From Hemibagrus wyckioides (Eukaryota > Chordata > Actinopteri > Siluriformes > Bagridae): a stretch of 64,000 nt of DNA. The notes below the pieces were generated by a model, which was not told where the DNA came from, searched no databases, and saw nothing but the letters and a program-made list of their open reading frames with translations. The stretch spans positions 10,940,392-11,004,391 of the forward strand of contig NC_080734.1 in the NCBI RefSeq assembly GCF_019097595.1, given 5' to 3'. The translations under genes and the position numbers were made by a program. Numbering within the stretch: the first letter of the stretch is position 1; the number at the start of each line of letters is the position of its first letter. This document shows positions 36,439 through 48,415 of the stretch, piece after piece.

Positions 36439-36514
36439 AGGAAGGAAGGAAGGAAGGAAGGAAGGAAGGGAAGAAGGAAGGAAGGAAGGAAGGAAGGAAG
36501 GAAGGAAGGAAGGA
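36439..36514. repeat. GGAA microsatellite
   Basis: About 19 GGAA-type units with one interruption (GGGAAGAAGG). A polypurine run on the plus strand. Confidence 0.97.
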
Positions 36515-36609
36515 CACAATTAATGCTCTATTTCCTCCCTAAGCAGGCAGCCTGTTGATGGTGGTGATGGAAGAGTTAATGTGTCCCCCACAGCCCTTAC
36601 ATAAGCTTT

Positions 36610-36850
36610 TTTTTATAAAATGCTGACAGCCAAAAAACCCAAACTCAGGCTGGCACCTCCGTGCTGGGAGGCGCAGACCGTTGAATCGAGACCTAGGGGT
36701 AGGTGGCAGAGACAGCTGACTGGCAGCGGGCCTAATTTGCCAAGCTTTTTGCTTGGCCCCTCTCTGTGCATGTCTCGCCTATGCGCCTATGAGCCCTCCA
36801 GCTGTGTGTGGGCCACTGAGCCAGCAGCGCTAACATAAACACAAGGCATT
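36610..36850. promoter_or_regulatory. Candidate conserved non-coding element
   Basis: Repeat-free, GC-richer stretch. It contains a short inverted repeat (GCCAAGC...GCTTGGC, 36739-36756) with a T-rich loop. Inference only. Confidence 0.28.
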
Positions 36851-37571
36851 TTAGAACGGCCGCACTGTACACACTGGACATGAAAAAGAGGCCTAGTCTT
36901 CATCTGAGCACTGCACTCTGAGCCATACCACTAACTGTTACTAGAAGCATGTGAATGTGTGTGTAGGAGTGAATGGAAAGAGGGGACATGGAGAAACAGA
37001 GAGAGAAAGAAAGACTCTTGTCTGTGGTTGCAAGCCCTGTAGTCCACCTCAGTGACATATTAGACTGTACGGAGACCCGATGATTACAGACCACCAGTAA
37101 AGAAACCATTGTTTAAAAGCATGTTACAATTATAGCATGAGGTTTAAACACATTTAGGGTGGATCATGGCTAAGTCTATGACCCGGTTCAACCATATTAT
37201 TGTTATCCTGTGAAATGACTCCCCAAACAATGACTTGTTTTTACAGAAAAACTTGCATCTTTTATGAATCTTTATCCAAAAAAAAAAAGAAATGGAAAAT
37301 GTGTGAAATACCATAAATCCCCTCTAACCACCCCTTCTTCTTGTCATGATGAGCGATCTAACTGATGTTGTCTACTTTAACTGGAAGTAGGAATGCTTCT
37401 TTTATTCCCTATTATATAACTGAACACAAAAAACATAATAAACATATAAATGTTACCAAATCTGTTTTATTTGCATACAAGTATCTGTGAATCAGTCTGG
37501 AGGATTCATCTTCTATAGAAGTTCAGGTATCTGCCTCTGTTCATTCTTATCTCCGGTTGTTTGCTATAGAC

Positions 37572-37585
37572 GAGACCGCGGTCTC
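37572..37585. other. Perfect 14-bp palindrome
   Basis: GAGACCGCGGTCTC equals its own reverse complement and includes a SacII-type CCGCGG core. A palindrome of this length with two CpGs is uncommon in the AT-rich surroundings. No function is assigned. Confidence 0.9.
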
Positions 37586-40295
37586 AGCCTCTGCTTGTTT
37601 GGCAGCATGTAGCGTGATGTTATTGAACAAGCAGTGCTGGGGCACAGCCGAGTGTGTGTTCGAGGTGGGAGGTCAGAGAGTCTGAGACGCAAGTGTGTGT
37701 TTGTTCAACTGTTGAGTTTTTGTGTCTGGAGCCTGGAGTCCAAACATACAATCAAATAACCAATTACTCTTCCACTGCTATGGTAAGATGGCTTAACTTC
37801 TGATTCTTTACAGTGTTAGAAGTGGTATTTATTGGCAAATGTTATTTACACTTTTTCCCTGTTTAAGAAACAGTGAAAGTTCACTTAACGGTCCTGTCTC
37901 ATGTTCTTAACCTCATAGGTGCTTTTCGTTGATGATGCTCTCTCCTACTTATTATAATTCATTAAGCATGCCCTCAAGATTTGTTCATATTCATTAGCTT
38001 GCTAATAGTCTTTTCAAAGAAAAGAGGTAAATGTTTCCCACTTCAATACAAGCAGACACCTTTGACATCAGACGTCTGTAATGTGTTGCTCTTTCAATTT
38101 ATTATGTAACGGAGGGACACCACAAGCTAAATCAAGCTGCTTGCGGTCGGACTGACCTGTGTGTGTTCTGACTGTTGTCCTGGAAGTAATGAGCTGTTCC
38201 TTGATTATGAGAACAGGAAAAAAAACCCCAAGGACAATTACCCAGAGGTTTATGTATAGCTTTAGAGCCTCATTTATCAATCTTAAGTAAAGTTGAATGT
38301 AAATGTTTTTGTAAGAGAAACCAAAGACCAAAAATTCCCAGACCTAAAGGTTTAGTAATAGTGATTTTCTTCATTCTCATGCATCCTGTATGTTGATAAA
38401 TACCAATTCCTCTAAATAACCAAGAGTGTTGATGATATAGCTGATTTACATTTACACACAAACCTGCAAAAAGACAAAGCTCACAAAGGGCTAAAAATGT
38501 CAAATGATGGCTAAACAGTGCAGTATGTGCGTCCACTAATGTATAACTGAATAGCTGGTCTTATTTATCTTCATTTATGATTCTTTCATGTTATTAACAT
38601 GATACGACCAAATATCACAAATATTTATGTGAAATAAATAAACAATTGACACCAGACAGCATATATAAATTCATATATAAAATTGTAGTAACTCACTGAT
38701 TACAAGATATGAAGCTGATAAATGGAGGCTTGCATTAGTGAGTGTACTATAACATAAATTTACACAAACACACGAGACTACATAGGATATAAACATTTCC
38801 CCAAACGAACTAGTTTTTGAATACCGAAGACATTTCTTGTCTAAATGCTCCTGTGTACAATATATGAATAAATTCATATATGTCCAGTTTGATAAATGAG
38901 GTCTATTATGTAGTAATAAGGCACCACCAGCTGTATACAGTGGAGTAGATTCTACTTATAGCTCTTCTCCACTCATCTCCTGCTTCAGCAACAATTGTGG
39001 ACTAAGGATTTTCCATATCCTGTTTGGCAACTTTTCCCATCACCAAACTTTATCTGTGAAAATAGAAGTCATCTCTCTGGGGGTTTTTAAGATTTATATA
39101 TATGTATACTGTATTACTTAAAATTCAACCAAGTGAGAAAAAGGAGCAAACATTTGTCAGTGGCCCAAATAGAGCCACGTGTGCCAATACTTTAAGCTGT
39201 AATGCAAATATAAATGCGTTTGACTACAAAGCCTACAATATGACATGCAGTCGTCCATTTTCAGGATGCACTGATGTTCAATGTCTGTCTACGCTATTTG
39301 TGACAGCGTCAGGTTTTTTATGTTACTTCCACTCAAGGCTGCAAAATAGTGAACAGGAAACCGCCTTCGAAAGCACCCTAACTTAGAGATTTTAGTTAAA
39401 TCACAAGGAAGAAATGTAAAGCAAACTGTGAAAGGAAAATACTATTTGGGGTGGATAAATAAAATAGAATATGAATAATTTAATTGCTATTTTAATCTCC
39501 TTAAATTATTTAAATTGCTAGCTCTTAAATTCACCAGAAAAAAAATACTTCTCCCGGTAGGGAAACATTTCCAGCCGGAAACATTTTAATCAGGATGTCT
39601 GTACAACTGGGTCTGATAAATCAGTGACCTGCCTGCACTATTCTTAGCGCCACCAGATTGTCCTGGCTTGGATCACATGTTACCTAGGTAAGAAGGATTG
39701 CCAAATTGAACATAGGTATATAAGTACAACACAGCTGGCTTGGCAGTAGATAGTGTTATCATGGAGGATTGTGGGTAATTTGCTGAGCCGTGCCATAGCA
39801 TACAGTGGAAACGCTTTAAAATGGTGATACGTCACAGAGCAATCACAGTGAGTTATTCAAAGGAATCTTTCACATGGCCTGTGATTTTGAATGGTGTGTA
39901 AAAATAGAAATCATTTTTTTACTCACTTGGTATTAATTTCAATGTTCTGCTTTGCTGCAACTTCTTATAGTCTAAAAACGGTATAGTAGTGCATCGAATA
40001 TATGTGATATAATTTTTTTTTAAAAATGTGTTAGTTAAAAAATATATTAGATAATCACGTTAAGGCAAAAATACAATTGTACAATGATAATGATTCAGTA
40101 TAAAATAAGCTACAACCAGTTATATTATTAAAAAAAGTTCAAATTAAAAAACATAATTTCAGCAAACGGTATCCTAGAAAAGTGTATTGTGATCAAAAAT
40201 ATTTAAAATAGTCAAATGCCATATTATATTATCATCACCCGCCCTAGCCAGAAAAAAAAGACAATATATTAGCTAATATCTTGATTGTGTGTTAT

Positions 40296-40375
<80 letters not shown>
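40296..40375. repeat. GATA microsatellite
   Basis: About 20 perfect GATA units. Confidence 0.98.
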
Positions 40376-41848
40376 CAATTGAATATTTGTTTTTATTATA
40401 ATAATATTGTAATGAGAAATACTAGATCAGTTTGACATTAACCATGATATTTAAGATTTCTAAGATTTTGCACAGTATTCTGTGTTGCGCCTTGTATTAT
40501 GGCCTCATCTTATAAGAATAAACCTGCTTTAACTGACCATGCCGTGTTTCTTGGCTCTAGATTATTGTTTTCTGCCTGTGCATTTCTGATTATTCTTGGC
40601 CGATGTCACTAGTCACACCAAGAAAAAAATTAACTGTCTGTGTTTTTCACATAGCGTGTCATACAAACTGAGACAAACAATGTTTCTCGGTATTCTGACT
40701 TCTTTTCAGATCTAGATATGGAATAAATAACAAACAAATAAAGGGCCGGTAAGGCTGTCTGTTCTGCATAAACTGCACTTACAGCTCGCTGTGCTGTTCT
40801 GGCAGTCGGCACTGAAGCGCAGAACGTCATGCGTAATGTTGATCACCACATTTACTGTGACGGTAAAGAACATCCTTAAAGGTCAACAGTGTGCAAAGGC
40901 ATTAGCGTCAGTCTAAAGGGATCAAGATAATATTGTCTGATATGTAAGTCGGAGACATCAGTGAGAGATAAAAGAGGCACTATTCCCTGATTTGTTTCTA
41001 ATGTCTGTACTGTCACTAGTGCCTTTAAACCACAAGTGATATGAGCAGAGCCCAGGCGTTTCCAAATGCAGACTGAAACAAACTCCGAGGACAAAAGAAG
41101 CATCCTCTAGCATAGTACACTCAGCTCCCTTGATCATGTAGCACACACACTATGAGAAAGTCGATTGTTTGAGATGACAAGAAGGATTGAGTCATGATGC
41201 CAGGTTTATTGCGTGTGCATCGCTTGCTGTTCATCCAAGGGTTCAGATTCGGTCTATTTATTATAGCTATGTAATCTTCTCTGGAGCCTTGAAAATGCCA
41301 TAACTCACTACTTAAAGGTCTCAATATCTTGAATATCTATAGCCTAAACAACACCCTAACTCATTCCCATAAACCTCAGGTTATGTGAAATGTGTCTCAT
41401 ATGTGTGTCTAATGGAACAGTCACATAGTTGTGATATTAGCACATGCTTAGTCACACTGACACCGATGCACACTAACTCTCACAACCATAACTAACTGGC
41501 GTGTTCAAACACGTAGCGTTTTAGAGAAACATTACCTGCTTACTCCCAGTTTCAGTGGGCTGAAAGGATTGTGTGCACAGCTCTGCTTAAAAAAAACAGC
41601 ATTCACTGCAAAGTGTGTGCAGTGTACACGAGTGGACACATGACATACTAGTGAGTTCTTTAATTTATGGATCTCCAGGCATGAAAACGAGTATCCCAGA
41701 CTACAAATGGAGAAGAAAAAGCGTTCCTCAGAAGTTATTTGGATAGCTAAGGGTGAAAAAAAAAAACCCACTTACTTTAAGAAAACGTCTAAAACAGCTC
41801 TTTGATAATGGCTGTATTTTGCTGTTAAATATGTGTTTAAAATATTCA
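40376..41848. other. Intergenic, nothing recognised
   Basis: Non-coding DNA with short frames only; no recognised repeat. Confidence 0.6.
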
Positions 41849-42320
41849 ATTTAATTCAATTCGATTTTATTGGTATAGTGCTTTTAACAATGGACATTGT
41901 CTCAAAGCAGCTCTACAGAAATACAGTACAAAAATTCAAGATTAATAATACATTTATATTTAAACTTATTTGTATTAATCCCTAATCCCTAATGAGCAAG
42001 TCTGAAGTGACTGTAGCAAGCAAAAACTCCCTTGGTAAGAGGAAGAAACCTTGAGAGGAACCAGACTCAGAAGGGAACCCATCCTCATTTGAGTGACACA
42101 GAGAGTGTGGTTATAAAAAATGTATTTTCTACAGTCAGTTGGAGTTCCTGAGCAACTCATTACACATTAGCTCAACATCTGAGTTCATTATCAATTCCTC
42201 CATGTTGAAGCCTCCATAATGGAGATACAGCACATGTAGAATGTTATTTTGTGTATTGATTAGGAGGTTGTTGTCCTCAAAAGCCACATGGAGTTGGCAT
42301 CTTCTCATCTTCTTCTCAAA
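41849..42320 (+). repeat. Common teleost interspersed repeat
   Basis: Signature words ATTGGTATAGTGCTTTTAAC, GGACATTGTCTCAAAGCAGC, AGAAACCTTGAGAGGAACC and GGGAACCCATCCTCATTTG identify a dispersed repeat frequent in otophysan fish genomes. Its class is not assigned and its right border is approximate. Confidence 0.75.
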
Positions 42321-42369
42321 ACTTCATGAAGCAGAATGTGTTATGCTAATGGCATGAGGACTTTAAGTC

Positions 42370-42796
42370 CACTATATAAGGTTTGTGAACACCTGACTAT
42401 CAGGTCAGTCATATGTCCCATTCCAGTTATAGCCCTTAGTAAACCCTCATTTGCTGGCTTTCACTAGATTATAGGGCATGTCTGTGAGAATCTGTTCATC
42501 CAACCACAAAAGCATTAGTGAGGTCAGACACTGATGTCAGCATTTCAGCTCATCCCAGAGGTGTTCAGTGGGGTTGAGGTCAGGGTTCTGTGTGGGACAC
42601 TCAAGTTCTTCCTCTCCACCTTTGTGCATAGGGGATTTGTCAAACTGGAACAGGTTTAGACTCCACCCCTTACTTCCAGCAACAGAAACTGTAATGCTGC
42701 AGCACGTAAAGGCAACTTTGTGACCACACTTTGGGGAAGCCCCATAAATGGGTGTGATGGCCAGGCAGTCAGATGTCATACTTTTGGCTATATAGT
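42370..42796 (-). mobile_element. Non-autonomous Tc1-like element
   Basis: A 0.43-kb deletion derivative. The left end starts CACTATATAAGG and the right end, read in reverse, is ACTATATAGCCAAAAGTATG. Both match the tip of the complete element at 50988-52235. Inside, a minus-strand frame keeps NPDLNPTEHLWDELK, the C-terminal catalytic block with its glutamate, but the N-terminal two thirds of the transposase are gone. It cannot encode a transposase. Mobilisation in trans by the intact copy is possible but unproven. Confidence 0.8.
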
Positions 42797-43534
42797 ATAT
42801 ATTTTATAATTTCCTTTCAATGTGTCATTTAGATAAAAGCACTGTACTTTCAAGGTGACATCAGTCAACATCATATTATTATTAAAAGCAAAGAGGAAAT
42901 AATGAGGAAAATTTCATTTTCATCTTCCCTTAATCTTCAGGAATATCAAATGATGCAACTTTCTGTTGAAAACTTTCACCACTTTCCCTGTGAAAGGGAT
43001 TCATTTGTGCTTTTTGTTATTTTTCCTAACCCACAATAGATAGAAGGCTGTTTTAAGTGCGATATATGTGAAATGAATTTACACCTGAATGCAAAAACAC
43101 ATTAAGTGTGTAATGATTATTATATTTCAGTATAAAACAGTTATAGTGAGTTAGGAAGACAAATTTGTAGGTCTTAATAATTTTTTATATAATTAATTTG
43201 AAATATGCACATGGGTTATTGTTGAGAGTACACTTTTTATATTCAAAATATCTTTTACCTTCAGTTGATAAACATATTTGTAACTGTAATATGTGTAAAA
43301 GTGAGACAGATATGGTCCACCAACTGTGAATCACCTTTACAGGTTCTCCTAAAAGGGCTCTAAGAGCTCTACTTTAAACGTTGCTACTACTTCTCTGATA
43401 AAAGAAGCGTTTTTGATTCAAACTTTTACAAACTGAGTAAAACTTTTACGGAATGGGATCTTTAGCACTTTAGCTTTCAAAAGAGAATCGAAATAAATAA
43501 ATAATAAATAAAAGATTGACTATTAAAAACATTT

Positions 43535-43740
43535 ATAGTATAATCTAGCAAGTTAACATAGCTGGCTAATATTTTCAGAGAAAACTAGCTAGCTCAGTTA
43601 TTTACCTAACTTTGCTAATGATTAACTGTCGAAACAATACATGCACAAGTTACCCTTCATCTGCCTTTTGGTAGCTCCTGAAGAGCGAGCTGTTATCTTC
43701 CACTGGACTGCATTGGAGACAAGTGCCTGTGGTGTTTACT
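43535..43740. repeat. Diverged direct repeat, copy 1
   Basis: Shares GACAAGTGCCTGTGGTGTTTAC-type sequence, TTTTCAGAGA and TTGCTAATGA-type blocks in the same order with 45490-45655. The copies are about 1.9 kb apart and well diverged. This may be an old local duplication or two members of an unnamed repeat. Confidence 0.6.
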
Positions 43741-45283
43741 GGTGAGCTAATCTTTCTTTCTTGCTGCATGGGCTGTTACTGCTGACCCATAGAGGAACCT
43801 GGCTGTGTTATCTGGGCAGATTTGGGGCCGCTTGAGGCTTAATGTGTCTGTGAGCAGGTTTAAGGTAAACAGTGTGATTCGCTGCCCTCACAGCCTGAAA
43901 AACATCACCACAGACTCATTCTCAGATAATGTTTGTGAGTGACATCTCCAATATACAGCAAACTCTCTCTCTCTCTCTCTCTGTTATCATATGACCTTCT
44001 CTACACTCCAGGAGGTTATATAGTGACAGTAGGTTTATTGTGAAGCTTATTGCTGGGGTAACAGTGGTAGCAAAACTTTGTCCAAAGGTTCAGAGGTTGG
44101 TCACATAAGATTTCAGGTTGATTTGTTCAACAGCGAGTTGCACCAGTAGAATCTCTGTTGTAGCTGAGTTTGAACATAAACAGCCACTTTGTTTAAGATT
44201 ACAGCCTAAAAAATATTGCATGAAGTTATAGTTATAGCACTACCTCAAGTCAGAACTTCTCCTACCCTCTATGGGAAGTATTTTGTGGTCTATGATCATG
44301 GAACATCACAATCTCACTGAAATACACTGTTTGTAACGTCATATATCAGTGTAAGGGATTAGAGGAAGCAGAAAATATTTTTTATTTTTTATAACATCAG
44401 GCAGCGTATCACTCAGGTCTATTTGAGATTATAGGCAATGTAGCTCATATTTATTTACCATTAATGTAAAGTTATACTTTATTCAATGCAGAATGAGTAT
44501 GCAACTGCTTTGTTAACTTTCGTTGCTATGGTTTGTTATTAAAATGCTGCTGCTGCATGAGAGCCCAAGCAGAACAAGCACAGAAAGTACACATACACGA
44601 AGAAAAATAATTTGAGTCTGAGAGACAGACCTTATACATTATCTACAATGTGCTAGTTTTAGAGTAATTACTCAATAAGGTTTGGGACTGAATATACACC
44701 CTGAATTTCAATCCAGTTGGTGTAATTGGGGCTGTAGGACTCCATGACATATTACATGCTGCTGAAATCCATGAACCATATGATATCGAAATCAAGAGCT
44801 AGAAATTATGGAACAACTGTTTTGTACTGAGATAAAAATAAGTGCTACCGTAGAGAGATGTTTTTCTTTTAAAGCTCAGGTGATGCAACACACCCTCAAT
44901 ACATGGTAGATACCGTCACAAATTCAGCACTCTAAAAATTCTATTTGAGTCTATTGCTTTGCTAATAACTCGCTGAAAACAGTGTTATTGTGACTTATTA
45001 CCTTAAGTCAAAGTTAGACATTTACTTAAAGATTTCTCCTGTATATAAATTCAAGAGCTTGATTAGGTCTGTCTTTGCAGTGGGGATAGATCTGAGACAG
45101 GTCTGAGTCTGGCTTATTCCATGTGCTAGCAGTGTGTGTTATGCCATGGTGTGAAAATGAAAGCTACACCACAGAGCACATTGCTTTTCCACTGCAGTTC
45201 AGAGTTTGAGTGTCTCATATCCTCTCATTCTGTTAATGTTTATGCTATCCAAGACTAACGCCACAGTGTGCTGCAGCTGCAGA

Positions 45284-45306
45284 AATATATATATATATAT
45301 ATATAT
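45284..45306. repeat. AT microsatellite
   Basis: (AT)n of about 11 units just after a CTGCAGCTGCAG palindrome (45271-45282). Confidence 0.95.
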
Positions 45307-45489
45307 GCAGAAAGAATGAAGTGGTAGAGGAGAACTTGCAGGGTCCAGGTAAAGTGTTCATGAACAGTAAAGGCAGATGTGGCTCTTCACTGAAAAGTAG
45401 AGAGTGGAGAACTTTTCATTTTCTTAATTTACTTTATAATTTCTTCTGAAATGCATTTCTTTTACTTCAGTTTATCCTCAGCAAATAAG

Positions 45490-45650
45490 CATTCTCATCT
45501 GGCAAGCTAAAACAGCTAGCTGATGTTTTCAGAGACATAAGCCTGCTTTCTTAGCTATTTAGTTAACTTGGCTAATGACCATTTGGTAACATTGGTACAC
45601 TTTGCTGCTAATTTACATTGGATTTTATTGGAAACAAGTGCCTGTGGTGT

Positions 45651-45655
<5 letters not shown>
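45490..45655. repeat. Diverged direct repeat, copy 2
   Basis: Partner of 43535-43740. It has TGTTTTCAGAGACATAAG, TTGGCTAATGACC and AAGTGCCTGTGGTGTTTACA, and runs straight into the GA microsatellite. Confidence 0.6.
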
Positions 45656-45690
<35 letters not shown>

Positions 45691-45790
45691 AGAAGTATAG
45701 AAAGAGAAAGCGGGGGAGGGATAGAGAAGGAGAGAGAGAGAGCTAGAAGTAGGGTGGGAGGGAAGGAGTGGGGGGGGGCAGGGAGGGAGA
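45654..45790 (+). repeat. Polypurine tract with GA repeat and G runs
   Basis: A (GA)n microsatellite (45654-45688) passes into about 100 bases that are almost entirely A and G on the plus strand. At 45752-45787 there are several runs of three or more G, including one of nine, which fits a G-quadruplex pattern. The long mirror-like purine strand could also form triplex DNA. The short frames across it are artefacts. Confidence 0.85.
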
Positions 45791-47284
45791 TAGAGGGCAC
45801 ACTTGGCTCTGCAAAGAGGAGGCAATTGAGAAACATCAAGTTGGAGGAAAAAAGACTGGGGTCTGATCCGTCCTAGGAGCATGTGGTGCCACAAGCTGGC
45901 AGGCAAGCGAATAATGAGATTTTGATTTAAGAACTGCTCTCAGATCAGCCGTGTCTACCACAGGTCCGTACTTTGGTGTGGTTGCTCTAGCAGACATGTT
46001 AATGATGCTTGCAGATGAGTCTGCCATACACTTTCAGCAGTGCTGCAGTTTGCACACTGCTTGGCCCAGAACGGCTCCGCTTGTGGCTCGGGTCCTGCAG
46101 ATTGCCACGTGAATCAGGGTTTAGCAATATGTAAGAATAAATAGCATTCATCACAGGATCATCACACAGAGTATTCAGTCTAGATGGAAATATTCTCCAC
46201 AGAACACATTTTTATTTTGCAACTCAGCCAGTTGCTTTCTGATTTATTTCAGCACAGCCCAGGAGCGAGTCTTAAGCAGCAGCACTGAGTATTTTACTAG
46301 TAACATTAGAGACGGCCGTTCCGTGGACTTCCTCTCACGCTCGTCACAGAGAGAGAACACAGGTCATCTAGCACTTCATCAGGCCTGGAGTGCAGAGTGA
46401 GAGAAATCTTCAGAAGAGAAAAACACATAGAGAGGGGAAAATGAGCTGAGGTCAGACAGGGCCAATCGCCTGCTTCCTGCGTCCCCCAACGTTTTCGGTC
46501 TATAGGATCAGCTTGCTGAAGCCTGACCTCCCAAGAGAGACGCTGGGGTCGACAGGGTTATCCTGGCCATCGCAGACGAGCCTTCACAAACGGTCCAGTG
46601 TGAGCACCATGACCCATGGGAACTGATTCTCTAAACACAGCCTGCAATAGCACAAACAGCTCTGTGTGACACAACTGCACAAAATTATTTCCAGCCATTC
46701 CATGTGGACCTCATTCGCCAATTAATGTGATTAATGTGGTGGGCTGAGGTTTGTTGTGATCCAGCTAAGCGCAAGACTGCCAGGCAGGATTGGTGCTGAT
46801 GAACAAATTCACACTTTCTGACGGCACTGTATGAGAAACGACTCAGCTCACGCAGTACATTTGCTCGTAATATTCTCAATGCACCATGCAAACCTTGTCC
46901 TCTGAATATATCAGTCCTGTAGCACTGAATGTCCTGCAGACTGTTTGGATGTTTTTATGAGAGTTTTATAGTCCCTGATTTATCACTATGCATGGCTGTT
47001 AACTTGATTATTTATCGTAGGCTTTGAGTTTTGCTTTCTAATGTAGCACTCCCTGGGTTTTGCTGTCAAATTTAGCTCAGTGTTTTATATTTTAAGGCTC
47101 CTGGCAACATTCTTGTTCTGGGCTCAGGTTAAATCCTGCAACATTTTTACATAACTGACTTTGGAGTGTTGTTAATGAAATATTCTAAACATGAACATGA
47201 CAGCTTGGTAAATCTTTTTTTGCCATATATTCACTTAATTTATTTATTTGTTTGTTTGTTTGTTGGTTTGTTTAAAATTTCCCA

Positions 47285-47690
47285 TCTTTTGTCAATTCAA
47301 ACCAAGTTAATCGCTAGATACAACTTTACTGTCATTGCAAAATACAGGGACATAGCAACGAAATGCTGTTTAGTATCTACCAGAAGTGCAAATGGTAGGA
47401 ATTGTAGAAATTATGCAAATGAACAAGTGCAGATAAGTATGTAAATATATGTACAACAAATAAATAAGGCTATGGCAGGTAGTATGTGCATAAGAAAGTT
47501 TGTGCAAGTTGTATATACAGCTCAATATGTGTAAAGAAAAAATATAATTATATATCTGTGCAATATGTGTGCATTGTATGTACAACAGCAACAGAGATAA
47601 GATACAGTGTACATACAGATAGTATGTGCATATAGATATAGATAAACTAGGGTAAGCTATGAATTTATAATTATGTACGTTTATATTTAT
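47285..47690. repeat. Probable teleost interspersed repeat, degenerate
   Basis: TTTACTGTCATTGCAAAATA, CAACGAAATGCTG and CCAGAAGTGCAAATGG resemble a widespread fish retroposon family. The rest is AT-rich with repeated TATGTGCA-type words. Moderate confidence only. Confidence 0.45.
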
Positions 47691-47861
47691 ATTATTCTGC
47701 ATACAGGGTGGAGCAAGGCAGTGAAGTGTTAGTGAGACATGAGTGTCCTAGCAGTGTAGTGTAGAGTTAAGCAGACAATAAATCTACAATGAAGAATAAA
47801 TCTACTAAAACGGCATAGAAACAGCTCTACAGCTTTTCCACCATTTATGTGGTTGGATATA

Positions 47862-48413
47862 CACTACCAGTCAAAAGTTTGGACACACCTTCTAATTCCA
47901 TGGTCTTTCCTGATCTTTATTTCTTTCTACATTGTAAAACAATGCTGAAGGCGGCCGAAATACACAATAATGTCCTTTGAACAGTTGATATTGAGATATG
48001 TCTGCTACTGATGCTCTGTAAAGCCTTCATAATGGCTCTAATCTGAGGTGCTGTTAATTGGTGATTTCTGAGGCTGGTAACTCTAAATGAACTTCTCCTC
48101 TGCAGCAGAGGTAAGTTTTGGTCTTGCTTTACTGGGATGGTCTTCATGTGAGCCAGTTTCATCACGGTGCTTGATGGGTTTTGCAAATGCACTTGACAAT
48201 ACTGTTCTTGCAAGAACTATTCCAGAACACCTGACCTTCGTGTCTTAAAATAACAACTGACTGTTTTTTGTTGTCATTACATATGGATTATTAAGTCCCT
48301 GTGTGTTATTTCATACTTTTGAAATCTCCAGTATTGTTCTAGAATGTAGAAAATAAATCCCTAAACAAAAAACATTGAATTAAAAGGTGTGTCCAAACTT
48401 TTGACTGGTAGTG
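47862..48413 (-). mobile_element. Tc1-like MITE, 30-bp perfect TIRs
   Basis: A 552-bp element with TA on both sides (47860-47861 and 48414-48415). The two ends match perfectly as inverted repeats over 30 bp, beginning CACTACCAGTCAAAAG. A minus-strand frame retains a transposase fragment (SLRNHQLTAPQIRA and SRHISISTVQRTL) that resembles the Tc1 DNA-binding region. The catalytic part is absent, so it is non-autonomous. Confidence 0.85.
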
Positions 48414-48415
48414 TA

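Larger units (their letters stand above)
35036..40295. other. Intergenic, no gene seen
   Basis: No supported gene. It contains a GGAA microsatellite (36439-36514), a short AC run (36067-36080), a candidate regulatory block (36610-36850) and a 14-bp palindrome (37572-37585). 38-40 kb is AT-rich and featureless. Confidence 0.6.
42797..47284. other. Intergenic, no gene seen
   Basis: Contains two diverged copies of a roughly 200-bp sequence (43535-43740 and 45490-45655), CT (43972-43983), AT (45284-45306) and GA (45654-45688) microsatellites, and a polypurine tract. The stretch 46250-46900 is repeat-free with no domain-bearing frame. Confidence 0.6.

Noticed and set aside
36241..36542. Lys/Glu/Gly- and Pro/Ser/Phe-rich frames
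   Set aside because: Translations of the GGAA microsatellite.
45568..45906. Arg/Glu- and Ser/Leu-rich frames of about 100 codons
   Set aside because: Translations of the GA-rich polypurine tract on both strands.
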